Below, piece after piece: positions 8,649 to 17,486 of a stretch of DNA of 32,170 nucleotides (within the stretch, counting starts at the first letter, position 1; every line of letters starts with the position of its first letter). Origin of the DNA: an uncultured Bacteroidota bacterium (GTDB taxonomy: Bacteria; Bacteroidota; Bacteroidia; Flavobacteriales; Flavobacteriaceae); NCBI GenBank assembly GCA_902512065.1, contig CABXHU010000012.1, positions 1 through 32,170 on the forward strand. The letters run 5' to 3'. The translations under genes and the position numbers were made by a program. Below the pieces are notes generated by a model. That model made no database searches. It had not been told where the DNA came from and saw only the letters and a list, made by a program, of their open reading frames with translations.

Positions 8649-9104
8649 TTATTTTCCTCTTTTCTTTCTTTTTCTTTTTTTCTTACCTTTTTTCTTATCA
8701 CTAAAATCCATATCTACATATGTAGTAATTTCATCTGGAGTTAAAATAATAGTTAATGATTTAACAAAATCAATATCTAATTGCTTTAATTGTTCTTGTC
8801 TAGATTCTTTAGAATTATCTGTGTTTGAAACAATTGCGTTATATGATTCATATTTATTTAATAGCATTCCTTTTAAAATTTGGGATTCAAATTCATCTAA
8901 AGAAAAAGCTGTTACACAAACAGGCAAAACTTTGTTTAATTCTTCATATACATCAAGGGTAGTAATATACGCTGATGCTTCATATTTAGGAGGTGGAATA
9001 TAGCCTCTTTGCCCCCTTTGAACATTATAAAGTTGTTGTGAAAATGATTCTATTGAGAAAGTAAAAATGAAAAAAAAGATTAAAAATTTAAAGAAAACTT
9101 TCAT
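8649..9104 (-). CDS. Exported protein of unknown function with a Lys/Arg-rich C-terminal tail
   Basis: A 151-residue protein. Residues 1-22 are a signal peptide (hydrophobic core rich in Phe, ending in ESFSQ). The mature part begins QLYNVQRGQRGYIPPP and continues as a mostly helical domain of about 100 residues with two stretches that look alpha-helical (TLDVYEELNKVLPVCVTAF and DEFESQILKGML). The last 15 residues are almost entirely Lys/Arg/Gly. I recognise the RGYIPPPK-type start as recurring in flavobacterial hypothetical proteins, but no function is known to me. The basic tail could bind lipopolysaccharide, nucleic acid or an anionic partner in the periplasm; that is speculation. The 59-aa membrane protein follows in the same direction. 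Confidence 0.7.
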   Translation of the reverse strand: MKVFFKFLIFFFIFTFSIESFSQQLYNVQRGQRGYIPPPKYEASAYITTLDVYEELNKVLPVCVTAFSLDEFESQILKGMLLNKYESYNAIVSNTDNSKESRQEQLKQLDIDFVKSLTIILTPDEITTYVDMDFSDKKKGKKKRKRKKRGK

Positions 9105-9165
9105 TTGATTAAAATTTCAGGCAATTTATGTATTATTCTTTAATTTATTTATAATTCCAACTATA

Positions 9166-10485
9166 TTAATTTGAATATATAGGCTTAATGTTAGTCTGTC
9201 TTTGATTTACATACCTAAACCCATTTTCTCCATAAAACCCTGCCTCTTCAAGCATAATTCTAATATCTCTACCCCATTCATTAATATAACTAGTAATATT
9301 AAGTTCAATTGCGTATACTGTGTTTTTGTACAGTGGATAATCTCCATTTCCTTTAACACCAGACTGTGAATCCCACATTCCAATTGTTGGTCCAGATGAA
9401 TGCCCATAAGAACCTAATGGATGAGTATATATTGAAGGCCTTAGCCCTAGTTCCTTAGCCTTCTTTAAAGAATTTAATAATATAGTATTCCCACTATCAC
9501 CTTCTAGAAAATTTGAAGTAAGAATATCTTGTAATTTATTACCTTCTTTAAAAGCTTTCTGAAGGAATTTTGGAACTTCTTTTTCACCATCTTTCATTAC
9601 ATATGCCATTTGCTGACAATCTGAATTTAATCTTAGATAGGTAATACCAAAATCGCAATGCAATAAATCCCCTTTTTGAATTATTTTTTTGTCAGGTCTA
9701 TTAGAAAATGATCTTAAATGATCTTGGTTTTTTTCTTCATTTCTTTGTATATCAACAGATGGGTGAAACCAAGTTTCTAATCCCATCTTTGTTACTTTTT
9801 CTCTCATCCACCATTCAATATCAGTAGTAGTAGTAACTCCAACCTCTATAACTTCAGAGGAGAATGCTTCATCAATAATATTATGAGTAATTTGGACAAT
9901 ATCACTGAAAATATTCATTTCTTTTTCTGTTCTTGTTTCGATCCAAGCTGTTGCTAGTTTTTGAGCAGAAACAATTTTTTCTCTATTTAATTTTGAAATA
10001 TTTGCAATAAATTCATCATAATCAGTTTTATCAATTCCATCAGCTATATTAAAATGTTTTGAAAAATTAATTCCTATTTTTTTAGGATCTCTCTCCTCAA
10101 TTAACTGATTTAGCCTTTTCCATTGATTAGGTTCTGATTCTTTATCCCAGGCTGAAATTATATTTTCACCAAAATTATATCTTGCTACTGCTAATTTATC
10201 TAAAGAATTATTTTCCTTATCTCTATAAAACAATATAATTGTTCTTCTTCTTGCATTTAACCACTCCGCAGGAAGCATGTTTCTTAATACAGGATCTTCA
10301 TTATATTCTCTCGAAATTAAAATCCACATATCAATACCAGTTCGGTCCATTAATTTTGGCAGTAGATTGTCAAATCTCTCTTTTAATATCTCATTAACAA
10401 CTACAGCTCTTTCTCTCTCATTTAATATGTTTTGAGAATTTAGGCTTAATCCAAAAAAGAAAATAACATAAAATACTTTTTTCAT
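9166..10485 (-). CDS. Exported M24-family metallopeptidase (Xaa-Pro aminopeptidase-like)
   Basis: A 439-residue protein with a signal peptide (residues 1-18, ending LSLNSQ). The N-terminal creatinase-like domain runs to about residue 185 and the pita-bread metallopeptidase domain follows. The five expected di-metal ligands can be placed: Asp278 (LLHCDFG), Asp289 (LNSD), a histidine in GHSSGPTIG (His362), Glu394 (AIELN) and Glu413/414 (MLEEAGF). Known relatives remove residues next to proline or act as methionine aminopeptidases or creatinases; an exported member suggests peptide trimming in the periplasm or outside the cell. It is divergent from the DUF3857 gene with 50 bases between starts, and a TAGATTTG -7 element lies in that gap. 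Confidence 0.85.
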   Translation of the reverse strand: MKKVFYVIFFFGLSLNSQNILNERERAVVVNEILKERFDNLLPKLMDRTGIDMWILISREYNEDPVLRNMLPAEWLNARRRTIILFYRDKENNSLDKLAVARYNFGENIISAWDKESEPNQWKRLNQLIEERDPKKIGINFSKHFNIADGIDKTDYDEFIANISKLNREKIVSAQKLATAWIETRTEKEMNIFSDIVQITHNIIDEAFSSEVIEVGVTTTTDIEWWMREKVTKMGLETWFHPSVDIQRNEEKNQDHLRSFSNRPDKKIIQKGDLLHCDFGITYLRLNSDCQQMAYVMKDGEKEVPKFLQKAFKEGNKLQDILTSNFLEGDSGNTILLNSLKKAKELGLRPSIYTHPLGSYGHSSGPTIGMWDSQSGVKGNGDYPLYKNTVYAIELNITSYINEWGRDIRIMLEEAGFYGENGFRYVNQRQTNIKPIYSN

Positions 10486-10516
10486 AATAATAGATTAATA
10501 TATTTACAATCACTTA

Positions 10517-10524
10517 CAAATCTA
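10517..10524 (-). promoter_or_regulatory. -7 promoter element for the exported M24 peptidase
   Basis: On the minus strand this reads TAGATTTG, an exact TAnnTTTG match, about 31 bases before the ATG. The -33 region would lie inside the start of the divergent gene; no TTG is evident there. Confidence 0.4.
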
Positions 10525-10535
10525 AACCAATATCT

Positions 10536-12458
10536 GTGAAAAATATTGTTTTCATATTCATATTATTTTTAAACAGTTTTAATTCGCATGCCCAATATTA
10601 TGAAGGGTACAATTGGAATGAGAAGCCTACATATGAAAATAGACTAAATAACAATCAATCTTCAATTGGGATCTTTGATAAGAATATTGTTGAGTTTTTA
10701 TCTGGAAAATTTAGCAATTCTGTTATAAAGTATGAAACACATCATTATAAAATCAAAGTATTTGACAGTAATAGTGTTATTAAGTTTAGCAATATTATTA
10801 TACCTATGAATGAAGTAATTAATTTGATTGATATTAAGGTTAGAGTAGTTGATGAAGAAGGAAATTTAATTGAATTTGACAATAAATCAATAAGTGAATT
10901 AGATGATTTTGAAAATTTACCAAATTATAAAAATTTCAATCTAACCGGAGTCAAAATTAATTCAACTATTGAAGTATTGTATACACTTGAAAAACAATAC
11001 AATATTCATGGAAATAAAATTCTTCAAAAAAGCTATGCAATTGAGGATTCTGAATTTTTGCTAATTCCCGGACCAACTAAAGGTATAATTAAGGCTTATG
11101 GTGGGAGATCAACTATTAAAGACACTCTTGTTGGTCAAAAACCTGCCAAAGTCCTTAAAACAGCTAATATTCCTAAAATTGTTGATGAAGAATACGCTAC
11201 TGCTATTGCAAATAGACATAGGTTAGTTTTTCAATGTCCTTTAATAGAAGACAATATGGCTCAAAAAGATTATTGGAAAAATATTGTTTCAAACATAAAT
11301 CCCATAATGTTCCCAGCAAATATTCATCCTAAAATCTTTGAACTCTCGTCAGAGATTTTTCAAAAGACTGAGACTGATATTAAACTAATTGCAAATAAGA
11401 TTGATGATTTTATTAAAAATAATTTCAAAATATCAGATAAGGATAATATTAGTCTTAATAATATGGATTATATATTGTCAAATTACACTTCAAATGATTT
11501 TAGTATAATTCAAGTATATACTCAACTATTAACAGCTGCAGGGATAAACTATGAGGTTGTAATTACATCAAACAGGTATTACAACAAGTTTGATCCAGAT
11601 TTTTTTGATCCAAATATGTTAAGAGAATTTTTAATTTATTTTCCCGAAGAAAAAAAGTATCTGGCACCTAATAGATTAGAATATAGAATTGGAGAGGCTC
11701 CTTTTGATTTATTAGGGAACTATGGCATATATATTGACAGGCTTTCCGATTTTTACTTTAGTGAAATTATACAAAACAATCCATCATATAGTCAAATTAA
11801 TCGCGAGATAAAAATAGAATTCGAACGAAAACTTAAAAAAGTTGTAATTGATGAAACTCAAGAATATTCTGGTCATTGGGCTACAAACAATAGAAGTCTT
11901 TTAAAATTTTCAGATGAAGAAGGATTGGCGGCACTACAAGACTACTTAACTGCAACTGGAATTGTTAATAAAAAAATACTTAGCTATGAGATAATTAATG
12001 GAGAATTATATCAAAAAGAGCTAAACACTCCTTTTATTGTGAGTTCAAAAATATCCACCGAATCACTTACAACAAAGGTTAGTGATGGATACCAATTAAG
12101 TATTGGAAAAGTGATTGGAATGCAAAGTCAATTATATGAAGCAATAGATAGAGTTCATCCTATAGAGATAACATATCCAAATCAATATGATTATAAGATT
12201 ATTGTTAAAATACCTAAAGGATATGTCATAGAAAATCCTGATAGTTTGGTTTTTAATAATAGTTATTTATCAGTAATGGGAAATAAAATATGCAAATTTG
12301 AATCTGAATATGAACTTATTGATAATGAATTAGTTATTACAATACAGGAATTCTATAAGACCTTAACATACCAAAAAAATAGATATAATGAATTCAGAGA
12401 TGTAATAAACTCTGCTTCAGACTTTTACAATACTTCCCTTAAATTTGTAAAGAATTAG
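10536..12458 (+). CDS. DUF3857 / degenerate transglutaminase-like exported protein
   Basis: A 640-residue protein that starts with GTG; the start is fixed by the signal peptide MKNIVFIFILFLNS...SHAQ that begins exactly there. Residues about 50-215 look like the DUF3857 beta domain (YETHHYKIKVFD, FENLPNYKNFNLTGVKI, VLYTLEKQY). Residues about 275-385 resemble a transglutaminase-like core (IANKIDDFIKNNFKIS, then IIQVYTQLLTAAGINYEVV), but the cysteine normally found just before the second helix is absent: the local sequence is YTSNDFSIIQVY. The C-terminal third is a beta-rich domain with no recognised name. Bacteroidetes carry many such periplasmic proteins, usually of unknown function. It converges on the CPBP protease gene with a 4-base gap. 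Confidence 0.72.
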   Translation: MKNIVFIFILFLNSFNSHAQYYEGYNWNEKPTYENRLNNNQSSIGIFDKNIVEFLSGKFSNSVIKYETHHYKIKVFDSNSVIKFSNIIIPMNEVINLIDIKVRVVDEEGNLIEFDNKSISELDDFENLPNYKNFNLTGVKINSTIEVLYTLEKQYNIHGNKILQKSYAIEDSEFLLIPGPTKGIIKAYGGRSTIKDTLVGQKPAKVLKTANIPKIVDEEYATAIANRHRLVFQCPLIEDNMAQKDYWKNIVSNINPIMFPANIHPKIFELSSEIFQKTETDIKLIANKIDDFIKNNFKISDKDNISLNNMDYILSNYTSNDFSIIQVYTQLLTAAGINYEVVITSNRYYNKFDPDFFDPNMLREFLIYFPEEKKYLAPNRLEYRIGEAPFDLLGNYGIYIDRLSDFYFSEIIQNNPSYSQINREIKIEFERKLKKVVIDETQEYSGHWATNNRSLLKFSDEEGLAALQDYLTATGIVNKKILSYEIINGELYQKELNTPFIVSSKISTESLTTKVSDGYQLSIGKVIGMQSQLYEAIDRVHPIEITYPNQYDYKIIVKIPKGYVIENPDSLVFNNSYLSVMGNKICKFESEYELIDNELVITIQEFYKTLTYQKNRYNEFRDVINSASDFYNTSLKFVKN

Positions 12459-12462
12459 AGAA

Positions 12463-13389
12463 TTATACTTTACCAAAAAGTCTTTCGTTCCAATTTGTCC
12501 ATCCATATTTTCTAGCAAACACCATAATTAGTATAGGGAAAAACACAAAAACTGGAACTACAACTTCTTCCAAAGGCATTGATTCAGGAGCTGGTGAAAT
12601 GTCTTTTAACACAGAATGTGTTTGAAGAGCTGTCCATTCTGCACTTACAAGGAGTGCTGTAAATAAATTATTTGCAGCATGAAATCCTAATGCAAGTTCT
12701 AATCCTTCATCCATTAATGTTATTATTCCAAGGAAAAGCCCTGTACCTATGTAATAAATCATTACTATATCTCCGAATCTTTCAACTTCTGGATTCATAT
12801 AATGTAGTAGCCCAAAACCTATTGATGTTAGCAGTAGGGCTATCCATTTATATTTTAATATTCCTCCTATTCCTTGCATTAAGTACCCTCTAAATAAATA
12901 CTCTTCAGCACTAGTTTGAATAGGTAATAATATAGCAGCTATAACACAAAGAATTAAAAAAGGCTGTAATTTAAAATTCCATTGATAGTTTTCTGGAGAA
13001 AGAACAGTATAATCAATTAATAGCATAAAAGAAGTGAAAGCTCCCCATAGAATAAATGCAAAAGCTGCTCTATTCCAGTCGACTGTATTTCTTGTTGTAG
13101 TTAATTTTAATAATGGCTGGCCATGCACATATCTAACCGCAAGAAAAGTCCCCAATAACATACCAACAAAAGGCAATAATACGAAGATGAGGTTTAAATT
13201 TGGCTCAAATGCTTGCATTAAATAATTTACATCTTCAAGTCTAGTTGGATCTAATCCTCCTGATGCTAATTTTACTCCAATAGCAATGACATGAGGTATT
13301 GAAAAAATAAATAGAGCGGCAAAAATAATAACTGCTCCTATCAAATATTTCCACCATTTTGTGTATTCTTTTGCTTGTGTTATGTACAT
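12463..13389 (-). CDS. CPBP-family (Rce1/CAAX-like) intramembrane glutamic endopeptidase
   Basis: A 308-residue multi-pass membrane protein. The CPBP motifs are in order: motif 1 EEYLFRG with Glu162, Glu163 and Arg167, motif 2 FGLLHY with His196, and motif 3 GFHAANN with His237. Roughly eight hydrophobic segments can be seen, including residues 17-38, 68-88, 107-128, 143-158, 182-200 and 207-228. Eukaryotic Rce1 cleaves prenylated CaaX proteins; bacterial members have mixed and mostly unknown roles, including bacteriocin immunity and signalling. It starts 9 bases downstream of the PAS-UbiA fusion gene, so the two are almost certainly one transcript. Confidence 0.88.
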   Translation of the reverse strand: MYITQAKEYTKWWKYLIGAVIIFAALFIFSIPHVIAIGVKLASGGLDPTRLEDVNYLMQAFEPNLNLIFVLLPFVGMLLGTFLAVRYVHGQPLLKLTTTRNTVDWNRAAFAFILWGAFTSFMLLIDYTVLSPENYQWNFKLQPFLILCVIAAILLPIQTSAEEYLFRGYLMQGIGGILKYKWIALLLTSIGFGLLHYMNPEVERFGDIVMIYYIGTGLFLGIITLMDEGLELALGFHAANNLFTALLVSAEWTALQTHSVLKDISPAPESMPLEEVVVPVFVFFPILIMVFARKYGWTNWNERLFGKV

Positions 13390-13398
13390 AATATTATT

Positions 13399-14763
13399 TT
13401 AAATAAAGAAATTATTAAGGGCTAAAGCATAAAACAAACCAAAAAATATTTGTAAATAAATTGTATTAAGATTTGATTTGATTAATTCTCTAGACTCGTA
13501 TAGTTTAAAGAGTCTTGTAAAAATATATAGACCATATATAAACAATATTCCTATTCCTATTAAATAGACATTTGAGTAAAAACCTCCTATAGATGAATTA
13601 AATACGTCCAATAGTAAGAATGATGACACAAATGCTCCCAATAGGAATATAAGATAACCCCATCTAGCTGTCTTTTTACCTAGAGTAACTACAAGATGAT
13701 TTTTTCCAGTTGTAGCATCACTATTAGCATCTGGAAATTGATTTATATATAAAATATTTGTAGTTAATAAACCTAAAGGAATGCCTAAATAAATAGCATT
13801 ATAAAAGTCAACTGAAAATAATTCAATAGTGGTAGTTGAAATAGCAAATAATGTTCCTAGAGTAAGTAGTGGTCCAAAAGCTAAGAAAATTGCTAATTCA
13901 CCAAGTCCTCTTCTAGAAGCTAGTCTTATTGGTCTTGCTGTATAGAAATATCCTAAAAACAATCCAATAAGTCCAATAATAGCTGCATTTTGTGCATTTG
14001 AAATAGAACTAGTAATTGTATAGCTTACATATAGTAATGCAGAAGCTGTTAAGACTGCTCCAATTAGCATCTTTCTTGCTAGAGATTTTGTCCCTTCTAA
14101 AGTTATTAATCCAAGTTCTATAGATCTGCTTCCTCCTGATAATTGCGCTCCTTCTAAAACTGTAGAGTTTAATCCAGCATTAAAATATTCTGTATTAGCT
14201 TCATCCGTACCATCAATTACATCAAAATAATCATTATATATATTTGATGTTAAGTGAAGGAAAATTATTCCTAAAATACATAAAACAAGTGCTATAGGAC
14301 TGAATAGTCCATTTCCTGTTCCAGCTAAAAAAGCAGCAACAGCAAAAATAGGAAACAAGGATGCGCTAGTAAAACCACCTCTGGTGATTGCAAAAGCCCA
14401 TTTAATGAATATTGTAGAAAATCTTATAGGAACCATTACCTCCTCTTCAATAGGAACTGATACACCACAATATCCAGTTTGAGGATTGTTTTTTCCTTTT
14501 GCAAAAGTTGGTGTAATTCTAATTCTTACATTAAATTTCTTACCATTTTTATTAAGAAAATATGTTTTTGTGTTATACTCTCCATGTTTAATGGCATTTG
14601 AGAGCCACATCCCAACATTTTGTATAACAATTTCTCCAGGAGAAAAAAGTGATACTCTTTTTTTACCAATTAATTCTTCTTTGGAATAACCAAATAATTT
14701 AACTCCATCTTCATTAATTGTTTCTATGACACCTTCCATGTCACAAGTAATTACGCTTTTCAT
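13399..14763 (-). CDS. PAS domain fused to a UbiA-family prenyltransferase
   Basis: A 454-residue two-part protein. Residues 1 to about 110 form a PAS sensor domain with no signal peptide (CDMEGVIETINEDGVKLFGYS, then GKKFNVRIRITPTF and GYCGVSVPI). Residues about 115-454 are a UbiA-type integral-membrane prenyltransferase with about eight to nine hydrophobic helices. The first Asp-rich motif is NIYNDYFDVIDGTD (Asn177, Asp181, Asp184) and the second is in FPDANSDATTGKNH; LSGGSRSIELG after the first motif resembles MenA-like enzymes. UbiA enzymes attach a polyprenyl chain to an aromatic acceptor (menaquinone, ubiquinone, heme O and others); the acceptor here is unknown, although MenA-like dihydroxynaphthoate is the best guess. 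A PAS domain on such an enzyme is unusual and could sense redox state, light or a ligand. The CPBP gene follows directly. Confidence 0.85.
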   Translation of the reverse strand: MKSVITCDMEGVIETINEDGVKLFGYSKEELIGKKRVSLFSPGEIVIQNVGMWLSNAIKHGEYNTKTYFLNKNGKKFNVRIRITPTFAKGKNNPQTGYCGVSVPIEEEVMVPIRFSTIFIKWAFAITRGGFTSASLFPIFAVAAFLAGTGNGLFSPIALVLCILGIIFLHLTSNIYNDYFDVIDGTDEANTEYFNAGLNSTVLEGAQLSGGSRSIELGLITLEGTKSLARKMLIGAVLTASALLYVSYTITSSISNAQNAAIIGLIGLFLGYFYTARPIRLASRRGLGELAIFLAFGPLLTLGTLFAISTTTIELFSVDFYNAIYLGIPLGLLTTNILYINQFPDANSDATTGKNHLVVTLGKKTARWGYLIFLLGAFVSSFLLLDVFNSSIGGFYSNVYLIGIGILFIYGLYIFTRLFKLYESRELIKSNLNTIYLQIFFGLFYALALNNFFI

Positions 14764-14786
14764 ATTTTATTGATTATTGATTTTTG

Positions 14787-14817
14787 CAAAGAAAATGCAA
14801 TGTAATAGATTTAACAA
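14787..14817 (-). promoter_or_regulatory. Candidate promoter for the PAS-UbiA/CPBP pair
   Basis: On the minus strand, TTG, a 20-base spacer, then TTTCTTTG (one mismatch to TAnnTTTG), 23 bases before the ATG. Confidence 0.35.
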
Positions 14818-14822
14818 ATAAA

Positions 14823-15251
14823 TTATTTTTTATTTTTTTTTATTGCTATTGTAGTCAGTTTAGCAAGGGATATTAAGTTGTTTTCATTGTCAGTTATCTT
14901 AATCTCCCATAGTTGTGTTGTTCTCCCTAAATGGATTTTTGAAGCTCTAGCATAAACATCGCCTTTACTAATACTTTTTAAATGATTTGCACTTAACTCA
15001 ATCCCTCTTACTATGACTTCAGGGTTATTTATAAAAAATCTTGAAGCAAAACTACCTACAGATTCAGCTAAAGCTAGAGTTGCCCCTCCATGTAATATTC
15101 CATCGGGCTGATGAACTCTATTATTTACAGGCATTTTACATGTAATATAGTCCTTCCCTATATCAACAAATTCCATATCAAGTGTTCCCATTAATGTTTC
15201 TTTACATGCATCATTTGCTTGCTTTAATATTTTATTTTTATCTGTCATCAT
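14823..15251 (-). CDS. Hotdog-fold acyl-CoA thioesterase (PaaI/MenI-type)
   Basis: A 142-residue single-domain protein; two consecutive ATGs (15251 and 15248) are possible starts. The hotdog signature is visible: VHQPDGILHGGATLALAESVGS with the catalytic Glu in the central helix and the conserved HGG. Members include PaaI and the DHNA-CoA thioesterase MenI/YdiI, which acts one step before the MenA-type UbiA reaction. Because a UbiA-type gene starts just 60 bases downstream on the same strand, a menaquinone-related role is attractive, but other acyl-CoA substrates are equally compatible. A promoter-like pair lies at 15271-15302. Confidence 0.85.
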   Translation of the reverse strand: MMTDKNKILKQANDACKETLMGTLDMEFVDIGKDYITCKMPVNNRVHQPDGILHGGATLALAESVGSFASRFFINNPEVIVRGIELSANHLKSISKGDVYARASKIHLGRTTQLWEIKITDNENNLISLAKLTTIAIKKNKK

Positions 15252-15270
15252 TTTTAAATTTATTTAATAA

Positions 15271-15302
15271 TAAAAATACAAAACCAACATAAATAAAATC
15301 AA
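15271..15302 (-). promoter_or_regulatory. Candidate promoter for the hotdog thioesterase
   Basis: On the minus strand, TTG, a 21-base spacer and TATTTTTA (one mismatch to TAnnTTTG), about 20 bases before the first ATG. Confidence 0.4.
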
Positions 15303-15315
15303 TTATCTAGATAAT

Positions 15316-15350
15316 AAAAAAAGGGTATAACCATAATAGCTATACCCTTT
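15316..15350 (-). terminator. Rho-independent terminator of dnaK
   Basis: Perfect 10-bp inverted repeat AAAGGGTATA (15320-15329) / TATACCCTTT (15341-15350) with an 11-base loop, starting 23 bases after the dnaK stop. In the direction of dnaK transcription it is followed by TTTTTATTAT. Confidence 0.85.
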
Positions 15351-15372
15351 CAATTTTTGAAATTTAAATAAG

Positions 15373-17283
15373 CTACTCTTTAACTTCTTCAAAATCAACA
15401 TCCTCTACATCATCATTAGATTGATCTTCTGGAGAGTCTGCTGTCTTTTCTGAACCTGAAGCATCTTGTTGTTGAGAAGCTTGTTGAGCCTTATACATTT
15501 CTTCACTTGCTGATTTCCATGCTTCATTTATTTTTTCTAAAGCTGGATCGATTATGGCAATATCCTTAGTTTCATAAGCCTTTTTAAGCTCTTCTAAACC
15601 ATCTTCAATAGGTTTCTTTTTATCATCAGAAAGCTTATCTCCAAACTCTTTAAGTTGTTTCTCAGTTTGGAATATCATAGCATCAGCACTATTAAGCTTA
15701 TCAGCTGTTTCTTTTGCTTTTGCATCTGCATCTGCATTTGCTTCAGCATCTTTTTTCATTTTCTCAATTTCTTCCTCTGTTAAACCAGATGAAGCTTCAA
15801 TTCTAATATCTTGTGTTTTATTAGTCGCTTTATCAGTAGCTGAAACATTGATAATACCATTTGCATCAATATCAAAAGTAACTTCAACTTGAGGTACTCC
15901 TCTAGGAGATGGTGGTATACCATCTAAATGAAACCTTCCAATTGTCTTATTATCTGCTGCCATTGGTCTCTCACCTTGAAGAACATGAATTTCAACTGAA
16001 GGCTGATTATCTACGGCTGTAGAAAATACCTGTGATTTTTTAGTTGGTATTGTAGTATTTGCATCTATTAATCGAGTCATTACATTACCCATAGTTTCAA
16101 TACCAAGAGATAATGGAGTAACATCTAATAATAGTACATCTTTCACATCACCAGTAAATACTCCTCCTTGAATTGCAGCTCCAACGGCTACAACCTCATC
16201 AGGATTAACTCCTTTACTTGGTTTTTTTCCAAAGAATTTTTCAACAGCTGCTTGAACTGCAGGAATTCTTGTTGAACCACCTACTAAAATAATTTCATCA
16301 ATATCTTTTTTAGCTAAACCTGCAGCTTTTATTGCTGCTTTACAAGGATCTATTGTTCTTTTTACTAAATCATCAATCAACTGGTCAAATTTTGCTTTTG
16401 TTAGCGTTCTAACTAAGTGTTTAGGACCACTATCTGTAGCTGTTATATATGGTAAATTAATCTCTGTTTGTGTTGAAGATGACAACTCTATTTTTGCTTT
16501 CTCAGCAGCTTCTTTTAATCTTTGAAGTGACATTGGGTCTTTTCTAAGATCCATTCCCTCATCTTTATTAAATTCTTCTGCTAACCAATCAATTATCTTT
16601 TCATCAACGTCATCACCTCCTAGGTGTGTATCCCCATCTGTAGATAAAACTTCAAACACTCCATCGCCCAATTCTAAAATTGATACATCATGAGTACCTC
16701 CACCAAAATCAAAAACAACAATTTTTTGATCTTTTCCTTTTTTGTCTAGACCATAAGCTAATGCTGCCGCTGTAGGCTCATTGATAATTCGTTTTACTTT
16801 TAAACCTGAAATTTCACCAGCTTCTTTAGTAGCCTGTCTTTGAGAGTCATTAAAATATGCCGGCACAGTGATAACTGCTTCTTCAACTCCAGTTCCAAGA
16901 TAATCTTCAGCAGTTTTTTTCATTTTTTGTAGAATCATAGCAGACAGCTCTTGTGGAGTGTATAGTCTGCCTTCAATATCTACTCTAGGAGTATCATTAT
17001 CTCCTTTTACTACTTTATAAGGGACTCTTCCTGTTTCCTTTTTAGATTCAGAAAATTTATTACCCATAAATCTTTTAACTGAGTATACAGTTTTAGTTGG
17101 ATTTGTAACGGCTTGTCTCTTAGCAGGATCACCTACCTTGATTTCACCACCTTCTACAAATGCTATAACAGATGGTGTTGTTCTTTTTCCTTCTGCATTA
17201 GGTATTACTACAGGCTCACTACCTTCCATTACAGAAACACATGAATTTGTAGTACCTAAATCGATTCCAATTATTTTACTCAT
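15373..17283 (-). CDS. dnaK: Molecular chaperone DnaK (Hsp70)
   Basis: A 636-residue cytosolic chaperone. The ATPase domain opens with [18 protein letters not shown] and contains [41 protein letters not shown] and [13 protein letters not shown]. The substrate-binding domain follows ([20 protein letters not shown], then [23 protein letters not shown]), then a helical lid and a Gln/Ser-rich linker, ending in the acidic [10 protein letters not shown] tail. Length and every motif are standard. It binds exposed hydrophobic segments in cycles driven by DnaJ and GrpE, which are not in this window, as is usual in Flavobacteriia. It is transcribed alone between a strong terminator and a 182-base upstream region with a TGCCA/TGTCA dyad that may be a heat-shock element. 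Confidence 0.98.
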   Translation of the reverse strand: MSKIIGIDLGTTNSCVSVMEGSEPVVIPNAEGKRTTPSVIAFVEGGEIKVGDPAKRQAVTNPTKTVYSVKRFMGNKFSESKKETGRVPYKVVKGDNDTPRVDIEGRLYTPQELSAMILQKMKKTAEDYLGTGVEEAVITVPAYFNDSQRQATKEAGEISGLKVKRIINEPTAAALAYGLDKKGKDQKIVVFDFGGGTHDVSILELGDGVFEVLSTDGDTHLGGDDVDEKIIDWLAEEFNKDEGMDLRKDPMSLQRLKEAAEKAKIELSSSTQTEINLPYITATDSGPKHLVRTLTKAKFDQLIDDLVKRTIDPCKAAIKAAGLAKKDIDEIILVGGSTRIPAVQAAVEKFFGKKPSKGVNPDEVVAVGAAIQGGVFTGDVKDVLLLDVTPLSLGIETMGNVMTRLIDANTTIPTKKSQVFSTAVDNQPSVEIHVLQGERPMAADNKTIGRFHLDGIPPSPRGVPQVEVTFDIDANGIINVSATDKATNKTQDIRIEASSGLTEEEIEKMKKDAEANADADAKAKETADKLNSADAMIFQTEKQLKEFGDKLSDDKKKPIEDGLEELKKAYETKDIAIIDPALEKINEAWKSASEEMYKAQQASQQQDASGSEKTADSPEDQSNDDVEDVDFEEVKE

Positions 17284-17376
17284 AATTTTAAATTTTTAAT
17301 TAATTCAAAATATACTTGTCAATCATTATGCCATTACTATTTATGTATTAAATTGTCAGTTTTTATCTATATTTAC

Positions 17377-17389
17377 TGCCATATTGTCA
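17377..17389 (-). promoter_or_regulatory. Candidate regulatory dyad upstream of dnaK
   Basis: TGCCA-TAT-TGTCA is an interrupted, nearly symmetrical repeat about 95 bases before the dnaK ATG. Two further TTGTCA copies, at 17353-17358 and 17316-17321, lie closer to the gene. No CIRCE-type element is present. Role as a stress-response element is inference. Confidence 0.35.
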
Positions 17390-17422
17390 TTTTTTCAGGT
17401 CAAAACTAATTTTTAAAAACCA

Positions 17423-17454
17423 TTGAAAAATGAGTTAGTACTATAATATATTTT
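17423..17454 (+). promoter_or_regulatory. Candidate promoter for panB
   Basis: TTG (17423-17425), 21-base spacer, TATATTTT (17447-17454; one mismatch to TAnnTTTG). Transcription would begin near 17461, leaving almost no leader before the ATG at 17466 and a normal leader before the ATG at 17487. Confidence 0.4.
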
Positions 17455-17486
17455 ACTAATTTTATATGCTCATTTATTATAAAATT

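Noticed and set aside
17466-17486. Upstream ATG as the panB start
   Set aside because: The seven extra residues do not resemble PanB, and the candidate promoter would leave a leader of about five bases.
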